Part shown: positions 46,067 to 60,036 of the stretch, in pieces
Numbering within the stretch: the first letter of the stretch is position 1
How the letters are laid out: each line of letters starts with the position of its first letter
NCBI RefSeq assembly: GCF_041379765.1
Contig: NZ_CP166919.1
Span: 62,001-126,000 of the forward strand
Direction of reading: 5' to 3'
DNA length: 64,000 nt
DNA from: Thalassotalea sp. Sam97
GTDB lineage: Bacteria; Pseudomonadota; Gammaproteobacteria; Enterobacterales; Alteromonadaceae
The notes under the pieces: model-generated
Databases searched by the model: none
Told to the model about the DNA's origin: nothing
What the model saw: only the letters and a program-made list of their open reading frames with translations
Made by a program: the position numbers and the translations under genes

Positions 46067-46443
46067 TTCTTTTCTTATACAACCTTATCCCCTATATATC
46101 TCGTGAAATTGTAAGTAATGTCGTGTCGACCCAAAAGGCTCATTGCGTCGGCTAGTCGATTATTTACAAGCTAACCTATAGCATACATTGGATGTAAAAA
46201 CGTATTAATCACTTAGTTCGAGCCCTTGCTCCAGTATTTCGCAGATATTAGACATACTTTACTTGGTATAACTGCTCGTCAATACTCACTAAAAGACAAT
46301 TTGATAAATTAATAAGCATCTTCCTGTTGTAGCGGAAACAACCGCAAATAAGTCATTACTTACGGCTTTAAAGGTAATAAAGCTCTTGGTTGTGCGTTTT
46401 TTGAACGCTTGAACGTGAAAATGATTTTTTTCAAAAAAAGGTG

Positions 46444-46471
46444 TTGACGTCTTCACAAAAATCCCTAAAAT
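46444..46471 (+). promoter_or_regulatory. rRNA operon promoter P1
   Basis: -35 TTGACG (46444-46449) and -10 TAAAAT (46466-46471) are separated by 16 bp, with an A/T-rich stretch upstream (46422-46440) that could be an UP element. The start region is GC-rich (GCGC), as in growth-rate-regulated rRNA promoters. The same elements recur 138 bases downstream. Confidence 0.8.
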
Positions 46472-46581
46472 GCGCTTCCACTTCGACGGCAAAGGCCAAC
46501 GGGGTGTTTTGATAAGTTAAGTTGTTCAATATGAGCCTTAACGGCCAACAAAAACTTTTGAAAATTAATTTTTAAAAAGTG

Positions 46582-46609
46582 TTGACATCGAAACTGAGAT
46601 GCGTAAAAT
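46582..46609 (+). promoter_or_regulatory. rRNA operon promoter P2
   Basis: -35 TTGACA (46582-46587) and -10 TAAAAT (46604-46609) with 16-bp spacing and a GCGC start. The following 35 bases closely copy those after P1 (CCACTTC, ACGGCAAA elements), so the two promoters look like a duplication. Confidence 0.8.
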
Positions 46610-46675
46610 GCGCATCCACTTCAACGGCAAACGCCGATGAGGTTCAAGTGATAACGAATGCGATTATTACTTCAA

Positions 46676-46686
46676 TTCTTTAACAA
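46676..46686 (+). promoter_or_regulatory. boxA antitermination site in the 16S leader
   Basis: TTCTTTAACAA resembles the boxA element (TGCTCTTTAACAA) that recruits the NusB/NusE antitermination complex to rRNA transcripts. A second copy (TGCTCTTTAAAAA) lies at 48477-48489 in the 16S-23S spacer. Confidence 0.7.
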
Positions 46687-46854
46687 ATAGTTATCATGCA
46701 ATTTGTGTGAGCACTCACAAGAAAATGGTTTTACCATATTGTCTTTAAGACATAGCTTGATGAGTGACACGCAAAACGACATATGTCAAGTTGGTAGCAA
46801 TACCAACAAGCGTAATTCATTGAGCAGATTCTTCGGAATCACGATTTAATTTTT

Positions 46855-48393
<1,539 letters not shown>

Positions 48394-48759
48394 CCTTAAG
48401 TAAAACATTCCTTGTCGAGTGTTCACACAAATTGAATGATAACATTCGCATGCCTAAGTCTTAGATTTAGACATGATGCTCTTTAAAAATTTGGAAAGCT
48501 GATATTAAACCCGGTATTTCATAGAAGACTATGTCGCGTAGTTCTTCATTAATATGTGAAATACCAAAACGAAGAAGAAATTCTTCAAAATTGATTTTTA
48601 AAATCAATTTCTTTCAAGGTCGAATTTAGTACTTCCATGTACAATTCGACATCCAAACATCCGTGTTTGGAACATTCATTTATGAATGCGTGAACATGTC
48701 AGACATACATTTGAGCTTGGTTTTGTCACCAAGCTACTCGAAACTTTTTGGGGTTGTAT
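48394..48759 (+). other. 16S-23S internal transcribed spacer without tRNA
   Basis: A 366-base spacer. No tRNA-Ile, tRNA-Ala or tRNA-Glu cloverleaf could be found. It contains a boxA-like TGCTCTTTAAAAA (48477-48489), a self-complementary AAATTGATTTTTAAAATCAATTT segment near 48588-48610, and a long-range pairing of GGTATTTCA with TGAAATACC. Confidence 0.85.
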
Positions 48760-51641
<2,882 letters not shown>

Positions 51642-51754
51642 ACAACACCCAAGAGGTTTTCCTCAGGTGTATATGGTCTGACATAAAAAAGTTCAAGCAT
51701 TCATATTGAAAGAAAAAAGTTAAATATCAGATTTCCGAATTTATAAAAGTTTTT

Positions 51755-51871
51755 TGTCTGGCGACAATAGCACTTTGGAACCACCTGAACCCATGCCGAA
51801 CTCAGAAGTGAAACGAAGTAGCGCCGATGGTAGTGTGGGAGTTCCCATGTGAGAGTAGGTCATCGCCAGGC
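51755..51871 (+). rRNA. rrf: 5S ribosomal RNA
   Basis: About 117 bases, from TGTCTGGCGACAATAGC to CATCGCCAGGC, with paired ends and the conserved CCCATGCCGAACTCAGAAGTGAAACG core. It completes the operon, and a strong terminator follows. Confidence 0.95.
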
Positions 51872-51882
51872 TTCCAATTCTG

Positions 51883-51912
51883 AAAAGCCCGTTCCTTTGA
51901 ACGGGCTTTTTT
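51883..51912 (+). terminator. Rho-independent terminator of the rRNA operon
   Basis: A 12-bp stem, AAAAGCCCGTTC 51883-51894 with GAACGGGCTTTT 51899-51910, with a four-base loop and T run, 12 bases after 5S. Confidence 0.92.
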
Positions 51913-52042
51913 CGTTTAAGGTATTGGCTCGGCCTACGTCGTAGTTATCGAAAGATCGCATCTATGCATTTTCGATATTCACCACATCCATATGGCTTAT
52001 CCCTATGCTTTCTTGCTATATGGCTGAAATGAAATTTTTGAC

Positions 52043-53329
52043 CTAAAGTTGCTTTTCCTCTTTGATAGAGATTACCACAGTGTCATCTTTTAAAATCTTT
52101 GCTCCATTTCGTGTTTTAAGGCGGCCATCAAGGACATTGCCTGTTGCAGTAACCCGAGTTTCAGGAAAGCGTACATCAATGCCAACCGAGTTGAAAACAA
52201 CATTTTCAACCAGAAGGCTATCTAGGGCTTTGTTTAGGTAAATACCAACGTCATTGGGGCAATTAACTATCGTATTTTTCAGCATTTTACCATTGTAATG
52301 CTCAACATCACATTCTTCAGTTTGGCAATATTGTTTCCCTGTTCCACCACCGCCGAAAGATAGTCCGACTCTTACATCATTTGGTGACTGATGTGGCACT
52401 TTCCATTCACAAGAAACCAAATTATCTTCAAATACGCCATTTTCGCCCCCGCCTTTTAGAAATGCTGCGTACGATATTTGATTTCCTGCAGCTTTTGAAA
52501 AATCAGCGATAAAGTTTTGCTTAATTAGCCAATCGTTACCGCCAATAATATCAAGTGGCGTTATAGCGGATCCTGTATCGCGGCGCCATTCGTTTATAAA
52601 TGTATTGTGGTTAACGGTTACGCTATCAGGAAATGCTTTGGTGCGGGTTCTGTGGTTAACCCAACCATTACTTTTTATGTGTGAATTAAAATTAATGAAC
52701 TCATTATTCTGTATGATTAGATTATCGGCATCACCAACGATATGCATTGCATGCTCACAAGCGCTATCTGTTGCGCACATACCTTTGAAGATTAAATCTT
52801 CAAATATCCAAAATGCTTTGTTGATATAAAATCCTTCGTAACTGTTCAGTTCTAATACGACACTACCCACAGCTTCTGCTCTAAGGCGGATAGGTTGTTC
52901 TTTGATGCCGTGGTTGCCAAGCGCAATACTCCTTTCCTTGATCTGATACTTGCCCGATGCGAGAACTATATCGCTACCCGGTGGCGCATTTTTGAGTGCT
53001 TTTAGCAATGCAGTTTCATCCGTAACATAGATTTCCTTTTGGGGTATGAAGTTACCATATGGTAGATATGATCCTACACCTGGAGTGCCGTTACGCTTGA
53101 TGTTGATGTTGATGTTATTGTTACCTTCCGTTAAAGGTGTATGATTTTTGGGTAGCGTATCCTTGTCAAGATATGCACCTTTTAAAGCGATATAGGCACT
53201 ACTTAGGTGTTGGCTAAAACTACTTTTTATAGCTATTAGGTGGCTGGGAAATAATAGGAATGATACACCTATGCTGGCTAACGCTAACATGAATAGGGCA
53301 ATGAAACTTTTTATTATCATTTTCAACAT
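52043..53329 (-). CDS. Right-handed parallel beta-helix protein, possible polysaccharide lyase
   Basis: A 428-residue protein with an N-terminal signal anchor (MIIKSFIALFMLALASIGVSFLL). From about residue 95 it has repeated strands typical of a beta-helix (NLIIQNNEFINFNSH, VTVNHNTFINEWRR, DWLIKQNFIADFSK, NGVFEDNLVSCEW). The organisation recalls polysaccharide lyase family 6 / chondroitinase B-like enzymes, with an early GSDIVLASGKYQI strand. The catalytic Lys/Arg pair of PL6 could not be fixed. Its position behind manB-manC suggests it acts on a mannose-rich surface polysaccharide, for example trimming or export. Confidence 0.75.
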   Translation of the reverse strand: MLKMIIKSFIALFMLALASIGVSFLLFPSHLIAIKSSFSQHLSSAYIALKGAYLDKDTLPKNHTPLTEGNNNININIKRNGTPGVGSYLPYGNFIPQKEIYVTDETALLKALKNAPPGSDIVLASGKYQIKERSIALGNHGIKEQPIRLRAEAVGSVVLELNSYEGFYINKAFWIFEDLIFKGMCATDSACEHAMHIVGDADNLIIQNNEFINFNSHIKSNGWVNHRTRTKAFPDSVTVNHNTFINEWRRDTGSAITPLDIIGGNDWLIKQNFIADFSKAAGNQISYAAFLKGGGENGVFEDNLVSCEWKVPHQSPNDVRVGLSFGGGGTGKQYCQTEECDVEHYNGKMLKNTIVNCPNDVGIYLNKALDSLLVENVVFNSVGIDVRFPETRVTATGNVLDGRLKTRNGAKILKDDTVVISIKEEKQL

Positions 53330-53443
53330 ATCGTTTATTTAAAAAGTTAAGTTATAAATTTCTTCTGATAATGCACTTTGTGTATTCAGATAAGTTATTA
53401 TGAATAAGGGGGTATTCCTGTATTAAACATCTGCCAATTGCGA

Positions 53444-54841
53444 CTACTGCATGTTATTTTTTATTAAAGCCGTTAATCTGGTAACTTGTTTTGCTAATAG
53501 TTTTCTGTTTTTTTTGGTCTCGACATTTAGGCGCAAAACAGGCTCAGTATTTGAGCTTCGAAGATTAAAGCGCCAATCTATGAAGCTCATTGATAAACCA
53601 TCGGTCAAATCAATATATTCTGCGAGTGCTTGGTAGTGTTTTTTTACTTTTTTTATAACAGCATCGCTATCACTAACGGTCATATTAATCTCTCCCGAAA
53701 TTGGGTAGCGATGCTGCATTTTCGTAATATAACTCGACAATGGTACGTCTTTTTGGCTGATAAGTTCTGCTATTAATAGCCAAGTAATCATCCCTGAATC
53801 ACAATAATTGAAATCACGGAAGTAATGGTGAGCACTCATTTCACCACCGTAAATGGCATTTTCATCACGCATCCGTTGTTTGATAAACGCGTGCCCCGTT
53901 TTACTCTTTACTGCGATCCCTCCTGACGCTTTAACGACTTCCTCAGTATTCCAGTAAACACGCGGATCGTGAATGACTTTTTCTGGTTTGTTAGCTTTAG
54001 TTAAAAATGATTTTGCCAATAATCCCACCAAATAATAGCCATCGATAAACTGACCTTGTTCATCAAATAAAAAACAGCGGTCAAAATCACCATCGAAAGC
54101 TATGCCAAAGTCTGCACTGTGTTCGATGACTGCTTCTGAAGTTTGTTGTCGCCCTTCCGGTAATAAAGGGTTAGGGATGCCATTAGGGAAATTACCATCT
54201 GGTTGGTGGTTGATTTTAATGAAGTCTATTGCGTAATTTATTTGCTGTAATTGTGCTTCAATTTCATCAATTGCATGTCCTGCGACACCATTACCACTGT
54301 TTACAACGATACGCAGCGGTTTTAGTTTTGTAGGGTCGATAAAACTTAGCATTTTCTGGGCATAGGCAGCTTTACAATTTATGCTGCGACAGTGGCCTTT
54401 TTTACTCGTTGTAGAATTTTTGTCGTTTAGTAAATAGTCTTCGACTTTATCTTTTATTGCTAGTAAGTGGTTATCATTGGAAATCGGAATACTATGCGTT
54501 TTAACTAGCTTCATACCGTTGTAGTCTTTGGGGTTATGGCTAGCGGTAATTTGTATCCCACCATCACAATTAAAATATGACGTTGCAAAGTAGACTTCTT
54601 CTGTTCCTGTAAGGCCTATATCTATGACATCAACACCGGAGTCGATAAAACCCGCGATAAGGGCTTGCTTTAATGATTCAGAGGATAGTCTGTTATCAGC
54701 ACCAATGACGATTTCTTTGCAGCGTATTTCATCGGCGAATGCACAACCGATGTAATAAGCTATACGCTCATCAATCTGAGCTCCAACTTTGCCGCGGATA
54801 TCATAAGCTTTAAAGCACGACAGTGGATTAATTGCGTCCAT
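53444..54841 (-). CDS. manB: Phosphomannomutase/phosphoglucomutase (ManB/CpsG)
   Basis: About 465 residues from ATG 54841 (MDAINPLSCFKAYDIRG). A longer frame to 54901 adds 20 residues that overlap the end of manC and is not needed. The catalytic Ser lies in TASHNPKDYNGMKLV near 90-105, the metal-binding loop is DGDFDRCF near 230, and GEMSAHHYF recognises sugar. It converts mannose-6-phosphate to mannose-1-phosphate for GDP-mannose. The start overlaps the manC stop by 14 bases, so the pair is translationally coupled. Confidence 0.93.
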   Translation of the reverse strand: MDAINPLSCFKAYDIRGKVGAQIDERIAYYIGCAFADEIRCKEIVIGADNRLSSESLKQALIAGFIDSGVDVIDIGLTGTEEVYFATSYFNCDGGIQITASHNPKDYNGMKLVKTHSIPISNDNHLLAIKDKVEDYLLNDKNSTTSKKGHCRSINCKAAYAQKMLSFIDPTKLKPLRIVVNSGNGVAGHAIDEIEAQLQQINYAIDFIKINHQPDGNFPNGIPNPLLPEGRQQTSEAVIEHSADFGIAFDGDFDRCFLFDEQGQFIDGYYLVGLLAKSFLTKANKPEKVIHDPRVYWNTEEVVKASGGIAVKSKTGHAFIKQRMRDENAIYGGEMSAHHYFRDFNYCDSGMITWLLIAELISQKDVPLSSYITKMQHRYPISGEINMTVSDSDAVIKKVKKHYQALAEYIDLTDGLSMSFIDWRFNLRSSNTEPVLRLNVETKKNRKLLAKQVTRLTALIKNNMQ

Positions 54842-56228
54842 AGCGGTCCTCAAAACGAACGATGTCGTCTTCTCCAAGATAACTGCCCGTTTGTACTTCA
54901 ATGATGTGGACAGGAATTTTGCCAGGATTTTCTAAGGCATGGACAACACCTACCGGTATAAATGTTGATTCGTTCTCACTAAGCAAGAATGTTTTATCGC
55001 CATTGGTTACCTTGGCACTGCCTGATACGACTACCCAATGTTCAGCGCGGTGGTGGTGCATTTGAATAGAAAGCTTTTCACCTGGGTTGACGACAATATG
55101 TTTTACTTGATAGCGTTCTCCGTAGTCTACACCATCGTAACTTCCCCACGGGCGATATACTTGTCGTGGTAGTTGTACTTCAGTACGTTCGTTTTGTTTA
55201 AGGTGCTCAACGATGGCCTTAACATGTTGTACTTTATCTTTCTTGGCTACGAGCACAGCATCCTTGGTCTGTACAACTATGGCATTATTAATACCGACAG
55301 TGGTTACTAATGAGTTTTCGGCTAGGACTAAATTATCATTCGATTGGTGGCACACGACGTCTCCTCGTGTAACATTATCATGTTCATCTTTCTCACCAAT
55401 TTCCCATAATGCAGCAAAGTTGCCTACATCACTCCAATTAGCTGCTAATGGTAAAACGACTCCGCGAGTGGTGTGTTCAAAAACAGCATAGTCGATTGAG
55501 TCAGCAGGACATAAATGAAACTCGGAGGCATCGATACGTGTAAAATTCATGTCACTAGATTTACGGCTTAAAGCTTTTTTACACTGGCTGAGTATATTCG
55601 GATTGAACTTAGCAAGCTCTTCTAAATATGTTTTCGCAGAAAACAAAAACATACCACTGTTCCATAAATAATCACCACTTTCTATATAAGCTGTCGCGGT
55701 TTCAAGGTCTGGCTTTTCAACAAATTGATTCACTTTAAAACCATTGTCGAGTGGAGCACCTTTTTGAATATAGCCATAACCTGTTTCTGGCTTGGTTGGA
55801 ACGACGCCAAAAGTGACCATGTTGTTGTGACGAGCCATAGGTAGGGCTTGCTCTATCGTCTGACAAAATATATCGGTTTCTTGAATAACATGATCTGCAC
55901 TTAATACTAATAAAATGGCATCGTCATTTTGTTCCAAAGCATGTAATGCCGCTAATGCCACAGCCGGGGCCGTATTTTTGCCTTCCGGCTCCAGTAGTAT
56001 TGGACCGAGTTTATCGATAGCTCTTAGTTGCTCAGCAACAATGAAGCGGTGTTCTTCATTGCAGACGACTAGAGGTTGTTCAATTGGTAATTGCTCTAAA
56101 CGATTTACGGTTTGTTGGATCAACGAGTATTCACTATTAATTTTAAGAAATTGTTTGGGGTATAAGGCTCTTGATAATGGCCAAAGTCTGGTGCCGTTTC
56201 CGCCTGCAAGTATTACTGGAGTGATCAT
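54828..56228 (-). CDS. manC: Mannose-1-phosphate guanylyltransferase / mannose-6-phosphate isomerase (ManC/CpsB)
   Basis: A 466-residue bifunctional enzyme. The N-terminal nucleotidyltransferase begins LAGGNGTRLWPLSR at 8-21, with FVEKPD and GDYLWNSGMF. The C-terminal cupin isomerase domain has VNPGEKLSIQMHHHRAEHWVVVSG and TFIPVGVVHALENPG. It makes GDP-mannose, an exopolysaccharide precursor. It is the first gene of the manC-manB pair and is divergent from prsK across 212 bases. Confidence 0.95.
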   Translation of the reverse strand: MITPVILAGGNGTRLWPLSRALYPKQFLKINSEYSLIQQTVNRLEQLPIEQPLVVCNEEHRFIVAEQLRAIDKLGPILLEPEGKNTAPAVALAALHALEQNDDAILLVLSADHVIQETDIFCQTIEQALPMARHNNMVTFGVVPTKPETGYGYIQKGAPLDNGFKVNQFVEKPDLETATAYIESGDYLWNSGMFLFSAKTYLEELAKFNPNILSQCKKALSRKSSDMNFTRIDASEFHLCPADSIDYAVFEHTTRGVVLPLAANWSDVGNFAALWEIGEKDEHDNVTRGDVVCHQSNDNLVLAENSLVTTVGINNAIVVQTKDAVLVAKKDKVQHVKAIVEHLKQNERTEVQLPRQVYRPWGSYDGVDYGERYQVKHIVVNPGEKLSIQMHHHRAEHWVVVSGSAKVTNGDKTFLLSENESTFIPVGVVHALENPGKIPVHIIEVQTGSYLGEDDIVRFEDRYGRN

Positions 56229-56440
56229 AGTTTCATTCTTGTTATTACTATTACATTAAATTTAGTCGAAAATTTTAAGAAGACGAATATTTGATGCATC
56301 ACTAGTGTTATTTTTTTGCTATAGCGTGCCTGTTTTTTCTTAGTGTAACTTGTTGATATGGTAGATTTTACTTGTAAATGAAAGCCATATTTATATTTTT
56401 CGTCTAAGCTTAATTAAAATAACAAAAAATTAGCGATACT

Positions 56441-58518
56441 ATGGATGCAATAGGAGATGCGATTGGCCAAGCAGGCTACTTGTTAAGCTCTATAACCTAT
56501 CTTATTTTTTTAGTGCTATTGTGCGTGGCTCGTCAGGCTACGTTTGCCACTAAATTATTAATGTTAACGGTTGCGGCGATCATTATCGCCAGCATTATGG
56601 CTCTGGGGCAACTTCATTACTCGTACAGCCTTTCTTTGGTGTTGCTTGTTGAACCGATAAAACATCTGCTCATTTCTTCCTTGTTACTCGCCATAAAATT
56701 TAATATCTCTAACTATATGGAGCTACTTAAGACTCGTAGTTTTGTCTACTGTTTATCTGCGATGCTGGCTTTGTCTATGGTGGTGTGGATGCTATTTATC
56801 GGTATGGTCTCTGCATATTGGGTATTTGCACTATTACTTGTTGCCAACTTGGTACCACTAATTGGGGTTGAGCAGTTATACCGCATGGCTGATCAAAAGC
56901 TTCGTTGGTCACTTTGGCCTTTAGTGATTGCATTTGCTACACAGCTTATTTTTGATTTCGTTTTGTATTCGCAAGCCTTACTTGTTAAGCAGCTAGACTT
57001 TAACCTTTGGTATAGCCGTGGTTATGTGCTTTGCATCTGTCTGCCTTTTCTACTCTTAGCGAGTAAGCGTATCAAGCATTTGAGTAGTAATTTATTTGTA
57101 TCTCGAGAAGTGGTGTTCGTGAGTTCACTATTAATGATAGCTGGTTGCTATCTGTTGTTGTTAGCCGCTACAGGTTATGTGATTCAATTGATTGGTGGTC
57201 AGTGGAGCGAATTTTTAAGCGTTATGTTTTTACTAATTGGCGGTCTGATTTTAGCTACCTTATTACTCACTGACACGTTTAGAAGAAAAGCGAGAGTTTT
57301 TATCTCGAAACATTTCTTTACTAACAAGTATGAATATAGAGAAGAGTGGCTTAAGGTTACTGATGCAATCGAAGCGGCAGAGGACGATGATGTTTTCACT
57401 GTTGCCGTTAATGTTATGGCGTCTTCTATTGATGCGCAACAGGGGGTATTGGTTGAGCGTTGTGCATTCAATATGCTTAAGTCTCGTGGTAGCAAAGATT
57501 TCATGCTATCGGCAGATGCAGAGCAACAATTAAAGGCAATTTTGCAATTTTGCAATTTTGCCAAGTAAAGCAATGGATTGTTGATGTACGTGAATATCAA
57601 CGATATCCGCAACGCTATCGCTCGTTAACGATTGATGCGTTGGCACTGCGAGCAAGTGGTGTTGATGTTATCGTACCTTTGTATCAACAGCATAAACTAT
57701 ATGGTGCATTCGTGTTACAGCTTGGAGCACAGCGCGTAAGTCTTGATTGGGAAGATCGGGATTATTTATTTGCTGTTGCACGGCAGCTAGCAAATTTTAT
57801 TTTCATGAAAACGTTCAAAAGTCAGATTATTGAAACTGAACAATTGGCAGCATATAACCGCATGTCGGCTTTTTTACTCCATGATTTAAAAAATGTGCAA
57901 GCGCAGATGGCACTGATAACGCAAAATGCTCACTTTCATCGAACGAACCCTCAATTTGTTGATGATGCTTTCACTACCGTCGAAGAGGCAACGAAAAGGC
58001 TGAGCAAAGTCATCGAACAATTGAGTAATCAGTCAGCCTGGCAACAGCCAAATAAAAATTCGGACATTAATATTAGCGAAGTTATTGATGAAATAGCTAA
58101 TGGTCGAGGTTGGCACAAAACACAGCTAGAAAAAGATTGCCCACCTGATTTACGTCTTTCGGCGAATAAAGAGCAATTTAGCAATGTGTTAGCGCATGTG
58201 ATTGATAATGCTTTTCAAGCAAAGCGAAAAGATTCTGATGTCCTTGTTAAGATTATTGGCGATAAGTTACAAGATAAACTATCTATTACCGTAGAAGACA
58301 ATGGTTGCGGTATGTCGAAAGACTTTATTGAACAGCACTTGTTTGCGCCATTTAAGACTACCAAAGGCAATGCTGGCATGGGAATAGGAGCGTTCGAAGC
58401 AAGGCAATTTTGTCTTGATATGGGCGGCTTTATGGATGTCGAGAGTGAAGAGGGCAAAGGCACGCGCTTTACTATGTATTTGCCAGTTGAAAATAATGAT
58501 AACAACAGAGGTAATTAA
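56441..58518 (+). pseudogene. prsK: PEP-CTERM/XrtA system histidine kinase PrsK, split by a frameshift in an 8-bp repeat (possibly phase-variable)
   Basis: Two reading frames make one PrsK. The 5' part (56441-57568, 375 residues) has about eight membrane segments, then the beginning of a cytoplasmic domain, and stops at TAA just past an 8-bp tandem tract. The 3' part (57550-58518) has GAF-like sequence, the H-box AAYNRMSAFLLHDLKNVQAQ, and the ATPase motifs DNAFQAK, EDNGCGMS and GKGTRF. Its only possible start near the join is a TTG without a binding site. With one 8-bp unit less, the frames join through ILQFCQVKQWIVDV into 689 residues, the expected PrsK length. In this allele the kinase domain should not be made. 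PrsR follows three bases later. Confidence 0.88.
57536..57559 (+). repeat. Three tandem copies of GCAATTTT in prsK
   Basis: Perfect 8-bp units at 57536-57543, 57544-57551 and 57552-57559, followed by GC, the start of another unit. Eight is not a multiple of three, so each gain or loss changes the frame. Two or five copies keep prsK open; three copies, as here, give a stop at 57566-57568. Confidence 0.97.
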
Positions 58519-58521
58519 GCA

Positions 58522-59889
58522 ATGGAAAACTTATTAATCGTTGATGACGATAAGGGGATACAGAAGCAAATAAAATGGAGTTTAGCCGATTATCATTGCT
58601 TGTTTGCCGATAACCGACAACAAGCCATCAATATGGTAAGACTGCATGAACCTAAAGTGGTCTTGCTTGATATGGGCCTACCACCTGATGCATCGAATGC
58701 CAGCGAAGGGCTACTTGCATTGCAGGAAATCATCAGCTTAATGCCATTGTGTAAGGTCATTGTTATTACAGGTAATGATGACCGACAAGTGCCAATAGAG
58801 GCGATAACTCGCGGTGCTTATGACTACTTCCAAAAACCTGTCGATAATGAGCTAATTAATGTGATTGTTAGTCGGGCATTTTATTTAGCCAATATTGAAG
58901 CTGAAAAGAATGAAATCAGCCGCTTGGCAGGGGGAAGTAATAATATGATTGGCAGTAGCGAAGCGATGGAAAGCTTACGTAGTGTTATTGCTCGTATTGC
59001 TCCGACACAAATCAGTGCATTGATTCTCGGTGAAAGTGGTACTGGTAAAGAGGTTGCTGCACGAGCTATTCATCAGCAAAGTGATCGCGCTGGCAAAAAT
59101 TTTGTAGCGATTAACTGTGCATCGATTCCTGAAAACTTGTTAGAAAGTGAGCTATTTGGCTTTGAAAAAGGAGCATTCACTGGCGCTCATAAAACCACCA
59201 AAGGTAAAATTGAATTAGCACAAAAAGGTACACTATTCCTCGATGAAATCGGTGATATGCCAATGTTGCTGCAGGCAAAATTGTTGCGCTTTTTGCAAGA
59301 ACGGGTTATCGAACGAGTGGGTGGTCGTCAGGAGATTGATGTGGATGTAAGAGTGGTATGCGCAACTAATCAGAATTTAGCTACCTTAGTTTCCGAAAAA
59401 GTGTTTCGAGAAGATCTGTACTATCGTATTAGCGAGATTGAGTTAAAGCTAAAACCTCTGAGAGAGCGAGAGTTAGATGTTGTGTTACTGGCGCAGTTTT
59501 TCTTACTGCAAAATGCTCGTGAATATAATACCAAGGTAAAAGGTTTTAGTGACAATGCGATTGATGCTCTGAAAGGCTACCAATGGCCTGGAAACATTCG
59601 AGAATTACAGAACAAAGTAAAGTCAGCGGTCATTATGGCGCAAACCAGTTTAGTGAGTGAGTATGATTTGGGTCTAGCGGTACCTGATGCGACTGGATTG
59701 CAATTGAATTTACGCACTGTGAGGGAACGAGCAGAGTCAAAAGCTATTAAGCAAGCCCATATTCTTGCTAAAGGTAACATGAGTAAAACCGCAGAGCTAC
59801 TTGGTATTACTCGACCAACGTTATATGGCTTAGTCGATAAGTATGACTTACAATTACCTGAATTAGTGAGCGAAAAGTGTCAGATTTAG
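58522..59889 (+). CDS. prsR: PEP-CTERM-box response regulator PrsR, sigma-54 dependent
   Basis: A 455-residue NtrC-like activator. The receiver domain has phospho-acceptor Asp in VVLLDMGLPP near 51. The AAA+ sigma-54 interaction domain has Walker A GESGTGKE near 175, GAFTGA near 225 and LFLDEIGDM. The C-terminal Fis-type HTH is MSKTAELLGITRPTLYGLV. In XrtA/PEP-CTERM bacteria it activates exopolysaccharide and PEP-CTERM protein genes at sigma-54 promoters. It follows prsK by three bases, with GAGGTA as binding site. It remains intact even though prsK is out of frame. Confidence 0.94.
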   Translation: MENLLIVDDDKGIQKQIKWSLADYHCLFADNRQQAINMVRLHEPKVVLLDMGLPPDASNASEGLLALQEIISLMPLCKVIVITGNDDRQVPIEAITRGAYDYFQKPVDNELINVIVSRAFYLANIEAEKNEISRLAGGSNNMIGSSEAMESLRSVIARIAPTQISALILGESGTGKEVAARAIHQQSDRAGKNFVAINCASIPENLLESELFGFEKGAFTGAHKTTKGKIELAQKGTLFLDEIGDMPMLLQAKLLRFLQERVIERVGGRQEIDVDVRVVCATNQNLATLVSEKVFREDLYYRISEIELKLKPLRERELDVVLLAQFFLLQNAREYNTKVKGFSDNAIDALKGYQWPGNIRELQNKVKSAVIMAQTSLVSEYDLGLAVPDATGLQLNLRTVRERAESKAIKQAHILAKGNMSKTAELLGITRPTLYGLVDKYDLQLPELVSEKCQI

Positions 59890-59933
59890 TCTGAACTAAT
59901 ACAAGTGAGGGATACAAAACTATAAACGTCCTC

Positions 59934-59962
59934 AGCGAAAATGGTAACGTACCCTTTTCGCT
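59934..59962. terminator. Possible hairpin terminator between prsR and the XrtA ATPase gene
   Basis: AGCGAAAA (59934-59941) pairs with TTTTCGCT (59955-59962), with an inner GGTA/TACC pairing, in the gap between the two convergent genes. There is no long T run on either side, so termination is plausible but not certain. Confidence 0.5.
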
Positions 59963-60036
59963 ATCGTAGGATAGCCTCTAATCGTCACCTTAGTTAGCAT
60001 GCCGAGCTAATTGGGTTTAAGTTTGGGTTGTAAAAA

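Noticed and set aside
57550..58518. Separate kinase gene starting near 57550
   Set aside because: The only nearby start is a TTG without a binding site. The sequence joins the upstream frame perfectly when one 8-bp unit is removed, so it is the second half of prsK.
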